From Phreatobacter stygius (lineage in GTDB: Bacteria > Pseudomonadota > Alphaproteobacteria > Rhizobiales > Phreatobacteraceae), in the NCBI RefSeq assembly GCF_005144885.1, contig NZ_CP039690.1, positions 1,798,001-1,862,000 of the forward strand: 64,000 bases of DNA, written 5' to 3'. Each line of letters begins with the position of its first letter. Positions within the stretch are counted from its first letter, which is position 1. Below, in pieces: positions 52,327-60,948 of the stretch. The notes beneath the pieces were generated by a model. That model saw nothing but the letters and a program-made list of their open reading frames with translations. It was not told where the DNA came from and did no database searches. The position numbers and the translations under genes were made by a program.

Positions 52327-53304
52327 ATGGCCCTGGCCGCCCGCGCGCTCTGGTATGCCTCGCGTCGCCATGTCGAGCTGCGCGAAACCATCTTGAGCGA
52401 ACGCAGCGAAACCGAGGCACTGGTTCGCATGCTGTATAGCGGGGTGAGCCGCGGGACGGAAAGGCTCGTGTTCAACGGCCTGGTGCCGGCAGCCGATCGC
52501 GAGCGCATGTGTGTTCCCCTGCAGCAGGGCGAATTCCCCTTTCCGGTCAAATACGGCTATTGCGCCGTCGGCCTGGTCGAGGCCGGGCCGGAAGCGCTGG
52601 TCGGCAAGACCGTGTTCACGCTGGCGCCGCATCAGGACCGCGTGCTGGTGCCGCTCGACAAGATCCCGCCGGTGGTCCTGCCGGCCAATGTGCCGCCGCG
52701 ACGGGCCATTCTCGCCGCCAACCTGGAAACCGCGCTGAACGCCGTCTGGGATGCCGGCGTCGGCCCGGGCGACCGGGTCGTGGTGGTCGGCGCCGGCACC
52801 GTCGGACTGCTCGTCACCTATCTCTGCGCCGGTATCCCCGGCACCGAGGTGACCTTGATCGATGTCGACCAGAGCCGCCGGATCTATGCCGAGCTGTTCG
52901 GTGCCCGCTTCACCAAGCCGCTCGACGGGCCGGCCGATGTCGATGTCGCCTTCCATGCGTCCGCCACGGCGGCCGGGCTTGCCTGCGCGCTCGCCTGCGC
53001 CGGCGACGAGGCGACCGTCGTCGAACTGTCCTGGTTCGGCGACCAGGATCCGGCGGTGCCGCTGGGGGCGGCCTTTCATGCCCGCCGGCTGAAGCTCGTC
53101 TCATCCCAGGTCGGCCAGGTCGCCACCTCGCGCCGGCCACGCTGGACCTGCCGGCGCCGGCTCGAAAAGGCCGTGGCGCTGCTCGCCGACGACCGCCTCG
53201 ACCAGTTGATCACCGAGGAGATCGCCTTTGCCGACCTCGCCCGGGAAATGCCGCGCATCCTGGCGCCCGGCGCGCCGGGCCTCACCGCTGCCGTGCGCTA
53301 CTGA
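52327..53304 (+). CDS. BchC-like medium-chain dehydrogenase lacking canonical zinc ligands
   Basis: 325 residues; AGGGAGAAG upstream of the ATG. The MDR fold is visible from LYSGVSRGTERLVFNG, a BchC-type opening that replaces the usual zinc Cys/His context, and the Rossmann motif VVVVGAGTVGLLVTYL around residue 155, with IDVDQSRR as the NAD-binding acidic residue. It is the first gene of a four-gene operon with a PTPS homologue, GT4 and methyltransferase. It likely oxidises or reduces a cofactor-like intermediate; the substrate is unknown. 69 upstream codon positions in frame were excluded because they overlap the opgH start. Confidence 0.75.
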   Translation: MALAARALWYASRRHVELRETILSERSETEALVRMLYSGVSRGTERLVFNGLVPAADRERMCVPLQQGEFPFPVKYGYCAVGLVEAGPEALVGKTVFTLAPHQDRVLVPLDKIPPVVLPANVPPRRAILAANLETALNAVWDAGVGPGDRVVVVGAGTVGLLVTYLCAGIPGTEVTLIDVDQSRRIYAELFGARFTKPLDGPADVDVAFHASATAAGLACALACAGDEATVVELSWFGDQDPAVPLGAAFHARRLKLVSSQVGQVATSRRPRWTCRRRLEKAVALLADDRLDQLITEEIAFADLAREMPRILAPGAPGLTAAVRY

Positions 53305-53391
53305 CATTGGCGGGCCAGCCTTCTCAGATCCGCCCGGGATGACCTAAGGTTGGCCCGGCTCGATCGGAGCCACATCAAGGGAACTCCAGGA

Positions 53392-53793
53392 ATGTACAGC
53401 GTCGAAGTCCGCGACCGCATGATGATCGCCCACTCGCTGCCCGATCCGTTCTTCGGGCCGGCCCAGGGCAAGCATGGCGCGAGTTTCGTCATCGACGTCG
53501 CATTTTTCCGCGAGACGCTGAACCGCCAGAATGTCGTGGTCGACATTGGCGCGGCCCTGGATGTGCTGGGCAAGACCTTGAAGGAGCTCGCCTATCAGGA
53601 TCTCGACGGCTTGCCGCAGTTCAAGGGCCAGCTGACCACCACCGAATTCTTGTGCCGATATGTCTATGACGCCTGCGTCGCGGCGGCGAAATCGGGCGGG
53701 CTCGGCACCGACGGCGCGACGCTCGCCAAGATCCGGGTCACGCTGCACGAGCATGACCTGGCACGCGCAAGCTTCGAGGGGCCGGTTGCGTGA
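53392..53793 (+). CDS. 6-pyruvoyltetrahydropterin synthase / QueD homologue with altered active site
   Basis: 133 residues with the T-fold of PTPS/QueD. H14 (IAHSLPDP) matches the first zinc His and H28 (KHGASF) the second, but the HGH motif is HGA, so the third ligand is missing. The position of the catalytic Cys, four before H28, is Ala (PAQGKH). The Asp-His relay LDHxxLN is replaced by YQDLDGLP, while T-x-E (TTTEFL) and the C-terminal Glu (TLHEHD) survive. The enzyme is probably not a standard 6-carboxytetrahydropterin synthase. It overlaps the next start by GTGA. Confidence 0.8.
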   Translation: MYSVEVRDRMMIAHSLPDPFFGPAQGKHGASFVIDVAFFRETLNRQNVVVDIGAALDVLGKTLKELAYQDLDGLPQFKGQLTTTEFLCRYVYDACVAAAKSGGLGTDGATLAKIRVTLHEHDLARASFEGPVA

Positions 53794-54854
53794 CCAGGGC
53801 GGTCTTCGCCATTCCGGGCGATCTCAGCCTGCCGACCGGCGGTTATCGCTACGATCGCGAAGTGCTGGCCCGCGCCGCCGCGCATGGGCTGGAGCTCGGC
53901 CATCTTGGCCTCCCCGGCTCCTTTCCATTCCCTGACGAAAGCGCGCTCGACATCACCCGCACCGCCTTGGCATCGCTCGCGCCGCAGACGGTCCTGCTGG
54001 CCGACGGCCTTGCCTATGGCGCCTTTCCCGAGGCGCTGTGCGCCGCGGTGACCTGCCCCATCGCCGCTCTCGTCCATCATCCGCTGGCGCTCGAGAGCGG
54101 GCTTTCGCCAGCCGCTGCTGCCGCCCTGAAGGCCAGCGAGACCATCGCCCTGGGCCACGCCCGGGCGGTCATCGTCCCCAGCCCGACGACCGCGCGCATC
54201 CTTGTCGACGACTACCGCGTGGCCGCGGCCAAGATCACCATTGCCGAACCTGGCACTGCGCGGGCGGCGCGGGCGACCGGGTCGGGCGGGACGACAACCG
54301 AGCTGCTCGCCGTCGGCGCAATATCGCCGCGCAAGGGTTATGGCGTGCTGGTCGCGGCGCTCGGCCAATTGAAGGAACTCGACTGGCACCTGACCATTGC
54401 CGGCGCCACGGATCGTGCCCCGGCAACCGTCGCCGAACTTCAGGCGAGCATCGACCAGGCCGGATTGGCCGGCCGCATCGCGCTTGCCGGCGCGGTCGAC
54501 GACGGGAGCCTCGACAAGCTCTATGCCGCGGCCGACCTGTTCGTCATGCCCTCGCTGTTCGAGGGTTACGGCATGGTGCTGACCGAGGCCATGGCGCGCG
54601 GCCTGCCGATCGTCACGACGACCGGCGGGGCGGCTGCCGAGACCGTGCCCGACGCCGCGGCCTTGAAGGTGCCGCCGGCCGACGAGGCGGCGCTGCGTGA
54701 TGCGCTGGCGACGGCGTTGAAAGACCGCGGGCTGAGGGCGCGGCTTGCCGAGGCATCCTGGGCGGCGGCACGCGCCTTGCCGACCTGGGACGACACGGCG
54801 CGTGTGATCTGCGAGGTTCTCGGCAACCTCGCCGCAAGGACGATGAGACCATGA
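53790..54854 (+). CDS. GT4-type (GT-B) glycosyltransferase
   Basis: 354 residues, GTG start overlapping the upstream stop (GTGA). The N-terminal domain begins with GDLSLPTGGYRYDREVL; the C-terminal domain has LLAVGAISPRKGYGVLV and the donor-site EGYGMVLTEAMARGLPIV (E-x7-E). Retaining sugar transfer from an NDP-sugar is expected. Location after a pterin-fold enzyme and before a methyltransferase makes a glycosylated small molecule more likely than a cell-wall polymer, but this is inference. It overlaps the methyltransferase start by ATGA. Confidence 0.85.
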   Translation: MTRAVFAIPGDLSLPTGGYRYDREVLARAAAHGLELGHLGLPGSFPFPDESALDITRTALASLAPQTVLLADGLAYGAFPEALCAAVTCPIAALVHHPLALESGLSPAAAAALKASETIALGHARAVIVPSPTTARILVDDYRVAAAKITIAEPGTARAARATGSGGTTTELLAVGAISPRKGYGVLVAALGQLKELDWHLTIAGATDRAPATVAELQASIDQAGLAGRIALAGAVDDGSLDKLYAAADLFVMPSLFEGYGMVLTEAMARGLPIVTTTGGAAAETVPDAAALKVPPADEAALRDALATALKDRGLRARLAEASWAAARALPTWDDTARVICEVLGNLAARTMRP

Positions 54855-55687
54855 GCTTTTCCGCCGACTGGCTTGCCTTGCGCGAACCCGCCGATCACGC
54901 CGCGCGGTCGAAGTCCTTGCTGGCCGAAGTCGCCGGCCATTTTGCCGGACGCGAGGCGATCAGCGTGGTCGATCTCGGCTGCGGCGCCGGTTCGAACCTG
55001 CGCGGCACCGCTCAGGCCTTGCCGGACCGGCAATATTGGCGGCTGGTCGACTATGACCCGAAACTGCTTGCCGCCGCCCGAGGCCGCCTCACGGCCTGGG
55101 CCGACGGCGCATCCAGCGACGGCGACGTGCTGGTGCTGGCCAAGGGCGCAAAATCGCTGCGTGTCACCTTCACCCAGGCCGATCTCAATACCGATCTCGA
55201 CCGCGTGCTGGCGCCGAGCGCCGATCTCGTCACCGCCGCCGCCCTGTTCGACCTGGTGTCGGCAACCTGGATCGAACGGTTCGTCGCCGCCCTCGCGCTG
55301 CGCCGGCTGCCGCTTTACACCGTGCTGACCTATGACGGCACCGATGCCTGGACACCACCTCATCCGGCCGACCAGGCCATGCTCCAGGCCTTTCATGCCC
55401 ATCAGGCGACCGACAAGGGCTTCGGTCCCGCCGCCGGCCCGCAGGCCACCGCGATCATGGCCGCGGCCTTCGCCAAGGCCGGCTATGCGATCAGGCAGGC
55501 GCCGAGCCCCTGGCATGTCGGCGCCGATCTCGCCGCCCTTGGCCGGCAATTGGTGGCCGGTTTTGCCGGGGCGGTCGGCGAGACCGGGCGCCTGTCCCAG
55601 GCCGAGATCGATGCCTGGCTCGCCGCCCGGCTAAGCGGTGTCGCCTGCGAAGTGGGCCACCAGGATCTGTTCGCGATCCCGCGCTGA
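54851..55687 (+). CDS. SAM-dependent methyltransferase, last gene of the pterin-fold operon
   Basis: 278 residues. Motif I is SVVDLGCGAGSNLRGTA around residues 36-52, the following acidic residue is in WRLVDYDPKLLAAA, and LVTAAALFDLVSATWI forms motif IV. The rest (about 150-278) resembles class I small-molecule methyltransferases. ATGA overlap with the GT4 gene. The product may methylate the glycosylated intermediate or the aglycone; no direct evidence. Confidence 0.8.
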   Translation: MSFSADWLALREPADHAARSKSLLAEVAGHFAGREAISVVDLGCGAGSNLRGTAQALPDRQYWRLVDYDPKLLAAARGRLTAWADGASSDGDVLVLAKGAKSLRVTFTQADLNTDLDRVLAPSADLVTAAALFDLVSATWIERFVAALALRRLPLYTVLTYDGTDAWTPPHPADQAMLQAFHAHQATDKGFGPAAGPQATAIMAAAFAKAGYAIRQAPSPWHVGADLAALGRQLVAGFAGAVGETGRLSQAEIDAWLAARLSGVACEVGHQDLFAIPR

Positions 55688-55941
55688 CCACCGGCACCGA
55701 CGACTCGCTTGCCTGGCTTGCGGGCGCGGCCGGCTATTGTGCGCTGCAGCAAGAAGACAAGTTTTCTCAAGCCGTTACGCAATCTCCTTGCGCCTGCGTA
55801 GTTTAGAATGAAATCGACATAGGCTTTTCGGCGTGACAGCATCTCTGTCCTAAGGGCCGGGCGTTCCATGCGAAGTTCATGGGACCGACGAGGCCATGGG
55901 GCGCGGCGCCGACGGCGGCGCAAGACGACCGGGAGACCGCG

Positions 55942-58900
55942 ATGGCCAAAATGCCTGGGGCCGAGACACCGTCTGTGTCATCCGATCTCGTCAACAGCCT
56001 TCGGCTCGACGACGTCAGTCTCGACGACAAGTTCGACCTGACGAAAAAGGACATCTTCGTCACCGGCGTCCAGGCCCTGGTTCGCCTCACCTTGATGCAG
56101 AAGGAGCGCGACCGGCGGGCGGGCCTCAACACCGGCGGTTTCGTTTCCGGCTATCGCGGTTCGCCGCTCGGCGGTCTGGACCAGCAGTTCGCCCGGGCGC
56201 AGCGCAATCTGCTGGCCAATGACATCATCTTCACCCCCGGCCTGAACGAGGACCTCGCCGCGACCGCGGTCTGGGGCACCCAGCAGGCCGAAATGCGCGG
56301 CGAAGGCAAATATGATGGCGTCTTCGGCGTCTGGTACGGCAAGGGACCGGGTGTCGACCGCTCCGGCGACGTGTTCCGCCACGCCAATCTCGCGGGATCG
56401 TCCGGTAATGGCGGCGTGCTCTGCCTGATGGGCGATGACCACACGGCGGAATCCTCCACCGTCGCGCACCAATCGGAGTTCCACTTCGTCGACGTGATGA
56501 TGCCGATCCTCAATCCGGCCGGCGCGCAGGAAATCCTCGACTACGGCCTGCTCGGCTGGGCGCTGTCGCGTTATTCCGGCAATTGGGTCGCGCTCAAATG
56601 CATGAAGGACACGGTGGAATCAACCGGCGTCATCGACGGTTCGATCGACCGGATCAAGGTCGTCATTCCCGGCGAGGACGAATTCGCCATGCCGCCGGGC
56701 GGCCTGTCGATCCGCCCGGAAGACGACCGTCACGAACAGGAGCTCCGGCTCCACATGTACAAGCGCGCGGCGGCGCTCGCCTTCGTCAAGGCCAACAAGA
56801 TCAACCGCATCATCACGTCGGGCGGGCGCAAGCCGAAGCTCGGCATCATCACCACGGGAAAAAGCTATCTCGACACCCGCCAGGCATTCGACGAACTGGG
56901 CCTCGACGAGGTCAAGGCCAATGACCTCGGCATCCGCCTGTTCAAGATCGGCTGCACCTGGCCGCTCGATCCGGGCGAACTGAAGAGCTTTGCCGATGGT
57001 CTCGACCTGATCATCGTGGTCGAGGAAAAGCGCTCGCTGATCGAGGTGCAGGTGCGCGAGGAGCTTTACGGCTCGGCCAACCAGCCGGTGGTCATCGGCA
57101 AGAAGGACGAAGACGGCAACTGGCTGTTCCCGGTCCACGGCGCGCTCGATCCGAACGACGTTGCCATCTGCATCGGCGAACGCATCCTGAAACATGCAGG
57201 CTTCGTCGAGGACATCGCAGCCAATGTGCAACGCCTGAAGGCGGCCCAGGAGGTCTTGAAGACGACGCCCTCGATCGCCGCCCGCGTGCCCTATTTCTGC
57301 TCGGGCTGCCCGCACAACACCTCGACCGTGGTGCCCGACGGCATGCGCGCCTATGCCGGCATCGGCTGCCACTACATGGCGCTGTGGATGGACCGCAAGA
57401 CCGAGGGCTTCACCCAGATGGGCGGCGAAGGCGCCAACTGGGTCGGCGAGGCGCCGTTCTCCAGGCGCGGTCACGTGTTCCAGAACCTCGGCGACGGCAC
57501 CTATAACCATTCGGGTTATCTGGCGATCCGCTTCGCCGTCGCGACCAAGACCAACATCACCTACAAGATCCTGTTCAACGACGCGGTCGCCATGACCGGC
57601 GGCCAGCCGCACGAGGGCAGTCTGACGGTACCGATGATCGCCGCGCAATTGCGCGCCGAGGGCATCGAGCGCATTGCGGTCGTTTCCGACGAGCCGGACA
57701 AATATGGCGCCGCGGGCGCGGTTTTCCCTGCCGGCACGACCTTCGACCATCGCGACGACCTGCAGGCGATCCAGATCGAACTCGCCAAGCTGCCCGGTGT
57801 CACCGCGCTGATCTACGACCAGACCTGCGCCGCCGAGAAGCGCCGGCGCCGCAAGCGCAAGCAGTATCCGGATCCGATCAAGCGGGTGATCATCAACGAA
57901 AGCGTCTGCGAGGGCTGCGGCGATTGCGGCGTGCAGTCGAACTGCGTGTCGATCCAGCCGGTCGAAACCGAATTCGGCCGCAAGCGCACCATCGACCAGT
58001 CGTCCTGCAACAAGGACTTTTCCTGCGTGAAGGGCTTCTGCCCGAGCTTCGTCACCGTCCATGGCGCCGAGATCAAGAAGGGCAAGGGCCTGAGCGTCAC
58101 GGCTGATGTTTCGGGCCTGCCCGAGCCGGTGATCCCTGAAATCGGCCACACCTACAACGTGCTGATCGCCGGCATCGGCGGGACCGGCATCGTCACCGTC
58201 GGCGCCATCCTTGGCATGGCCTGCCATCTCGAAAAGAAGGGCGTCGGCCTGATCGACATGGCGGGCCTGGCGCAGAAGGGCGGCGAGGTGTTCTCGCATA
58301 TGCGCATTGCCCGCACGCCCCAGGACATCCACTCGATCCGCGTGCATGCCGGCTCCGCCGATCTCGTGCTGTCGGGCGACATCGTCATCGCCGGTGGCAA
58401 GAAGGCGCTGGCTTCGATGAAGCCGGACACCAAGGTGGTGGTCAACACGGTCGAGATGTTGCCGGGCCAGTTCACCCGCGACGCCAATTTCTCGCTGCCG
58501 TCGGAGCGGCTGAAGCGCGCCATCATCACCCATGCGAGCCGCGAGACGACCCATCTCATCGACGCGCAGCGGCTGGCCACCGCCTTGATGGGCAATTCGA
58601 TCGCCTCGAACCTGTTCCTGGTCGGTTATGCCTATCAGATCGGCGCCCTGCCCTTGAGCGCTGCGGCCATCGAGCGGGCGATCGATCTGAACGGCGAAGC
58701 CGTGCAGATGAACGTCACCGCCTTCCGCTGGGGCCGGCTCTCGGCCCATGACATGGCGGCCGTCGAGGCACTGGTAAAGCCGGCGGCCGGGATCTCGGCG
58801 CAGGAGAAGATTTCCGAGACGCTGGACGAGAGCGTTGCCCGGCGCATCGCCTTCCTCACCGCCTATCAGAACGCCGCCTATGCCGAGCACTATGCCAAAG

Positions 58901-59487
58901 GTGTCGCCAAGGTCAGGCGGATCGAAGCCGAGCAGGCCCCGGGGAAGCAGGCTTTGAGCGACGCGGTCGCCCGCTACCTGTTCAAGCTGATGGCCTATAA
59001 GGACGAATACGAGGTCGCCCGGCTCTATACCGATGGCGGGTTCCAGAAACAGGTTGCCAAGGCCTTCGACGGCGACAACCTGCGCTTCGAATTCCACCTG
59101 GCGCCGCCGCTCTTCGCCCGGATCGACCGGCATACCGGCCTGCCGCGCAAGATGAGCTTCGGCCCGTGGATGATGCGCGGGTTCAAGATCCTGGCCAGGT
59201 TCAAGGCCCTGCGCGGCACCGCCTTCGACGTTTTCGGCTATAGCCACGAACGCCGGACCGAGCGCCAGCTGATCGCCGACTACGACAGGCTGATCGGCGA
59301 GATCCTGGCCAAGCTGACACCGGACAATCACGCGCTGGCGGTCGCACTTGCCGCCATCCCGGAAAAGATCCGCGGCTTCGGCCATGTCAAGGCGCGCCAT
59401 CTGGCCGCGGCGAAAGCCGAGGAGGCGGCGCTCATTGCCCAGTTCCGCAGCCAGCCGAAGCCAGAGGTGCAGCTCGCCGCCGAATAA
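55942..59487 (+). CDS. Indolepyruvate ferredoxin oxidoreductase, fused alpha-beta type
   Basis: 1181 residues. N-terminal pyrimidine-binding domain (NTGGFVSGYRGSPLGGLDQQ); the ThDP domain near 450-560 has FCSGCPHNTST, GIGCHYMALWMD and NLGDGTYNHSGY. A ferredoxin-type iron-sulfur part around 655-705 is Cys-rich (CEGCGDCGVQSNC, then CNKDFSCVKGFC). The gamma-like domain near 740 has AGIGGTGIVTVGAILG. It decarboxylates 2-oxo acids from aromatic or branched amino acids to acyl-CoA with ferredoxin. The ATG at 55942 has GGGAGA upstream. Family length fits (about 1160). Confidence 0.93.
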   Translation: MAKMPGAETPSVSSDLVNSLRLDDVSLDDKFDLTKKDIFVTGVQALVRLTLMQKERDRRAGLNTGGFVSGYRGSPLGGLDQQFARAQRNLLANDIIFTPGLNEDLAATAVWGTQQAEMRGEGKYDGVFGVWYGKGPGVDRSGDVFRHANLAGSSGNGGVLCLMGDDHTAESSTVAHQSEFHFVDVMMPILNPAGAQEILDYGLLGWALSRYSGNWVALKCMKDTVESTGVIDGSIDRIKVVIPGEDEFAMPPGGLSIRPEDDRHEQELRLHMYKRAAALAFVKANKINRIITSGGRKPKLGIITTGKSYLDTRQAFDELGLDEVKANDLGIRLFKIGCTWPLDPGELKSFADGLDLIIVVEEKRSLIEVQVREELYGSANQPVVIGKKDEDGNWLFPVHGALDPNDVAICIGERILKHAGFVEDIAANVQRLKAAQEVLKTTPSIAARVPYFCSGCPHNTSTVVPDGMRAYAGIGCHYMALWMDRKTEGFTQMGGEGANWVGEAPFSRRGHVFQNLGDGTYNHSGYLAIRFAVATKTNITYKILFNDAVAMTGGQPHEGSLTVPMIAAQLRAEGIERIAVVSDEPDKYGAAGAVFPAGTTFDHRDDLQAIQIELAKLPGVTALIYDQTCAAEKRRRRKRKQYPDPIKRVIINESVCEGCGDCGVQSNCVSIQPVETEFGRKRTIDQSSCNKDFSCVKGFCPSFVTVHGAEIKKGKGLSVTADVSGLPEPVIPEIGHTYNVLIAGIGGTGIVTVGAILGMACHLEKKGVGLIDMAGLAQKGGEVFSHMRIARTPQDIHSIRVHAGSADLVLSGDIVIAGGKKALASMKPDTKVVVNTVEMLPGQFTRDANFSLPSERLKRAIITHASRETTHLIDAQRLATALMGNSIASNLFLVGYAYQIGALPLSAAAIERAIDLNGEAVQMNVTAFRWGRLSAHDMAAVEALVKPAAGISAQEKISETLDESVARRIAFLTAYQNAAYAEHYAKGVAKVRRIEAEQAPGKQALSDAVARYLFKLMAYKDEYEVARLYTDGGFQKQVAKAFDGDNLRFEFHLAPPLFARIDRHTGLPRKMSFGPWMMRGFKILARFKALRGTAFDVFGYSHERRTERQLIADYDRLIGEILAKLTPDNHALAVALAAIPEKIRGFGHVKARHLAAAKAEEAALIAQFRSQPKPEVQLAAE

Positions 59488-59495
59488 GTTCGGGC

Positions 59496-59526
59496 CAGCC
59501 CCGACAGAACAGGCCTGTCGGGGCTG
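59496..59526. terminator. Strong hairpin between convergent IOR and phosphoesterase genes
   Basis: A perfect 12-bp stem, CAGCCCCGACAG / CTGTCGGGGCTG, with a 7-base loop begins 8 bases after the oxidoreductase stop. Orientation suits both converging transcripts. No U-run. Confidence 0.65.
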
Positions 59527-59557
59527 AGGCACAAGCGGATATCGGCTCGGATTTGCC

Positions 59558-60487
59558 TCAGATCTTGAGCGAACGGTTCTGTTCGCGGCCGAAACCGCGG
59601 ATCTCGAGGCGGTCGGCATGGACCTCGACGATCGAATAGGCGGTGGTATCGGGCGTATCGACCATGCCGCAGAAATTGACGAAATATTTGCCGCTGACCT
59701 CGGCGAAATTGCCGGCATGGTTGTGGCCGCAGAAATAGGCGACGAAATTGTCGAAGCCGGTCAACAGCTCGACGATCCGTTCGGCATCCCAGAGATTGTG
59801 GATATTGACCGGATAGATCGGGTAGTGGCCCATGACGATGACCTTTTCGCCTGATGCCTTGGCCTTGGTCATGGTTTCGCCGAGCCAGGCGAACTGGGCA
59901 TCGCTCAACGATCCGTTCCAGGCCTGCGCGTTGATCGCGTTCTTCTGCTTCAGCGCCGCCAGCCGTTCGGCGGCGAGCTCCCGGCGGGCATCGCCGCGCG
60001 GCGGCGCGAAGGTGCTGACGTCATTGCCATCGAGGATGATGAAGCGATAACCGCCTCCGGCGAAATCGTAATAGGCCCTGGGCATGCCGGTATTGCGCAC
60101 GACGGAGGCGAGATAGTCGTTGGCGACATCGTAGTCGTGATTGCCGAGCAGGAAGAAGCGCTCGTGCTTCAACTGGTCGTAGACCGGCAGGACATGGCCG
60201 AAGCTCTCCCAATGCCGGTCGATGATATCGCCGAGCGTCGCGACGAAGCGCAGGTCGTGCTTGTTGAACTCGCCGATCGCCGCCGACAATTTCCACAGGC
60301 TGTTGGCGTAGTAGCGGTTCATTCTGAGATTTGGCACGACCGGCGCATATTGCGGATCGGCAACGATGCCGAAGCGAAACAGCGGCCCGGCCTGGCCACG
60401 CGCCGGACCGGCCAGAAAGCCGCCGAACGGCGTGACCAGCGTGGCCGCCGCGCCTGATGTGAGAAGATTGCGCCTGGTGATCATCAT
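59558..60487 (-). CDS. Tat-exported metallophosphoesterase similar to ADP-ribose/CDP-alcohol diphosphatases
   Basis: 309 residues. Twin-arginine signal ITRRNLLTSGAAATLV, cleaved near ARGQA. Metallophosphoesterase motifs: FGIVADPQYA, ATLGDIIDRHW (Asp), LGNHDYDV, VMGHYPIYP and FCGHNHAG. The RYYANSLWKLSAAIGEF segment between the first two motifs matches the Mn-dependent ADP-ribose diphosphatase family. Export makes an extracellular nucleotide or nucleotide-sugar substrate likely. An ATG one codon later is an equal alternative. Confidence 0.83.
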   Translation of the reverse strand: MMITRRNLLTSGAAATLVTPFGGFLAGPARGQAGPLFRFGIVADPQYAPVVPNLRMNRYYANSLWKLSAAIGEFNKHDLRFVATLGDIIDRHWESFGHVLPVYDQLKHERFFLLGNHDYDVANDYLASVVRNTGMPRAYYDFAGGGYRFIILDGNDVSTFAPPRGDARRELAAERLAALKQKNAINAQAWNGSLSDAQFAWLGETMTKAKASGEKVIVMGHYPIYPVNIHNLWDAERIVELLTGFDNFVAYFCGHNHAGNFAEVSGKYFVNFCGMVDTPDTTAYSIVEVHADRLEIRGFGREQNRSLKI

Positions 60488-60623
60488 GGGCTCCGGATGC
60501 CAGCTATCGTCAGGCGCGATCCTGCCTGCCGCCGGCTACGTCCTTGTGACACCGGCGAATGCGGCATGTTCCGGAACTGCGACAGGCAAACATCTTGATC
60601 CCGCCGGCTTTTGCCGCCAAAAG

Positions 60624-60655
60624 AACGGTCGAAACCGTTTCTCCCCCGAAAGGGG
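60624..60655 (+). promoter_or_regulatory. Two hairpins in the leader of the small membrane protein
   Basis: AACGGT-CGAA-ACCGTT (60624-60639) is followed by CCCC-GAAA-GGGG (60644-60655), the latter with a GNRA loop, ending 24 bases before the ATG at 60680. They may shape the 5' leader. Confidence 0.35.
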
Positions 60656-60679
60656 CCGACGACTGGGACCTGAAGATCC

Positions 60680-60919
60680 ATGGCCGCTGCCGCTGACCGC
60701 CCGATCAAATGGACGAACGTCACCAACGTCGTCTGCGCCACCGTTCTGATCGCCTGCGAGACGATCGGCACGGGCGCCGCCGGCGGCTGGGCGCTGGCCG
60801 GCCTGCTGAAGATGGGCGACCTGGCCGTGCATGTCGCCGTTGGTATCGGTTCGCTGATCGGCCTGGTCGCGACCGTCGCCTTCTACCGCTCGGCGATAAG
60901 GGCCGAACCCTTCCGCTGA
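60680..60919 (+). CDS. Small membrane protein, two predicted helices
   Basis: 79 residues. Two hydrophobic segments are VVCATVLIACETIGTGAAGGWALAG-like (about 17-42; Gly/Ala rich) and VHVAVGIGSLIGLVATVAFY (about 50-70), with a basic C-terminus. No family was recognised. The divergent neighbour is the metallophosphoesterase and the convergent one a double GNAT. It could be an accessory or stress protein; codon usage resembles the neighbouring genes. Confidence 0.55.
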   Translation: MAAAADRPIKWTNVTNVVCATVLIACETIGTGAAGGWALAGLLKMGDLAVHVAVGIGSLIGLVATVAFYRSAIRAEPFR

Positions 60920-60930
60920 GCAGGCCGGCG

Positions 60931-60945
60931 CCCGGAATAACCGGG
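60931..60945. terminator. Hairpin between the small membrane protein and the double GNAT
   Basis: CCCGG-AATAA-CCGGG, a 5-bp stem in the 29-base convergent gap, 11 bases past the plus-strand stop. Short; weak candidate. Confidence 0.35.
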
Positions 60946-60948
60946 ACC

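Noticed and set aside
55801-55815. TTTAGAA upstream of the oxidoreductase, resembling half of an Irr box
   Set aside because: Only one half-site is present and the expected second half is absent, so no operator is called.
56620-59718. A 1032-codon open frame on the minus strand across the indolepyruvate oxidoreductase gene
   Set aside because: It is antisense to a complete, motif-rich gene. Long antisense frames are a by-product of high GC and codon bias, and the translation is low-complexity with no family motif.
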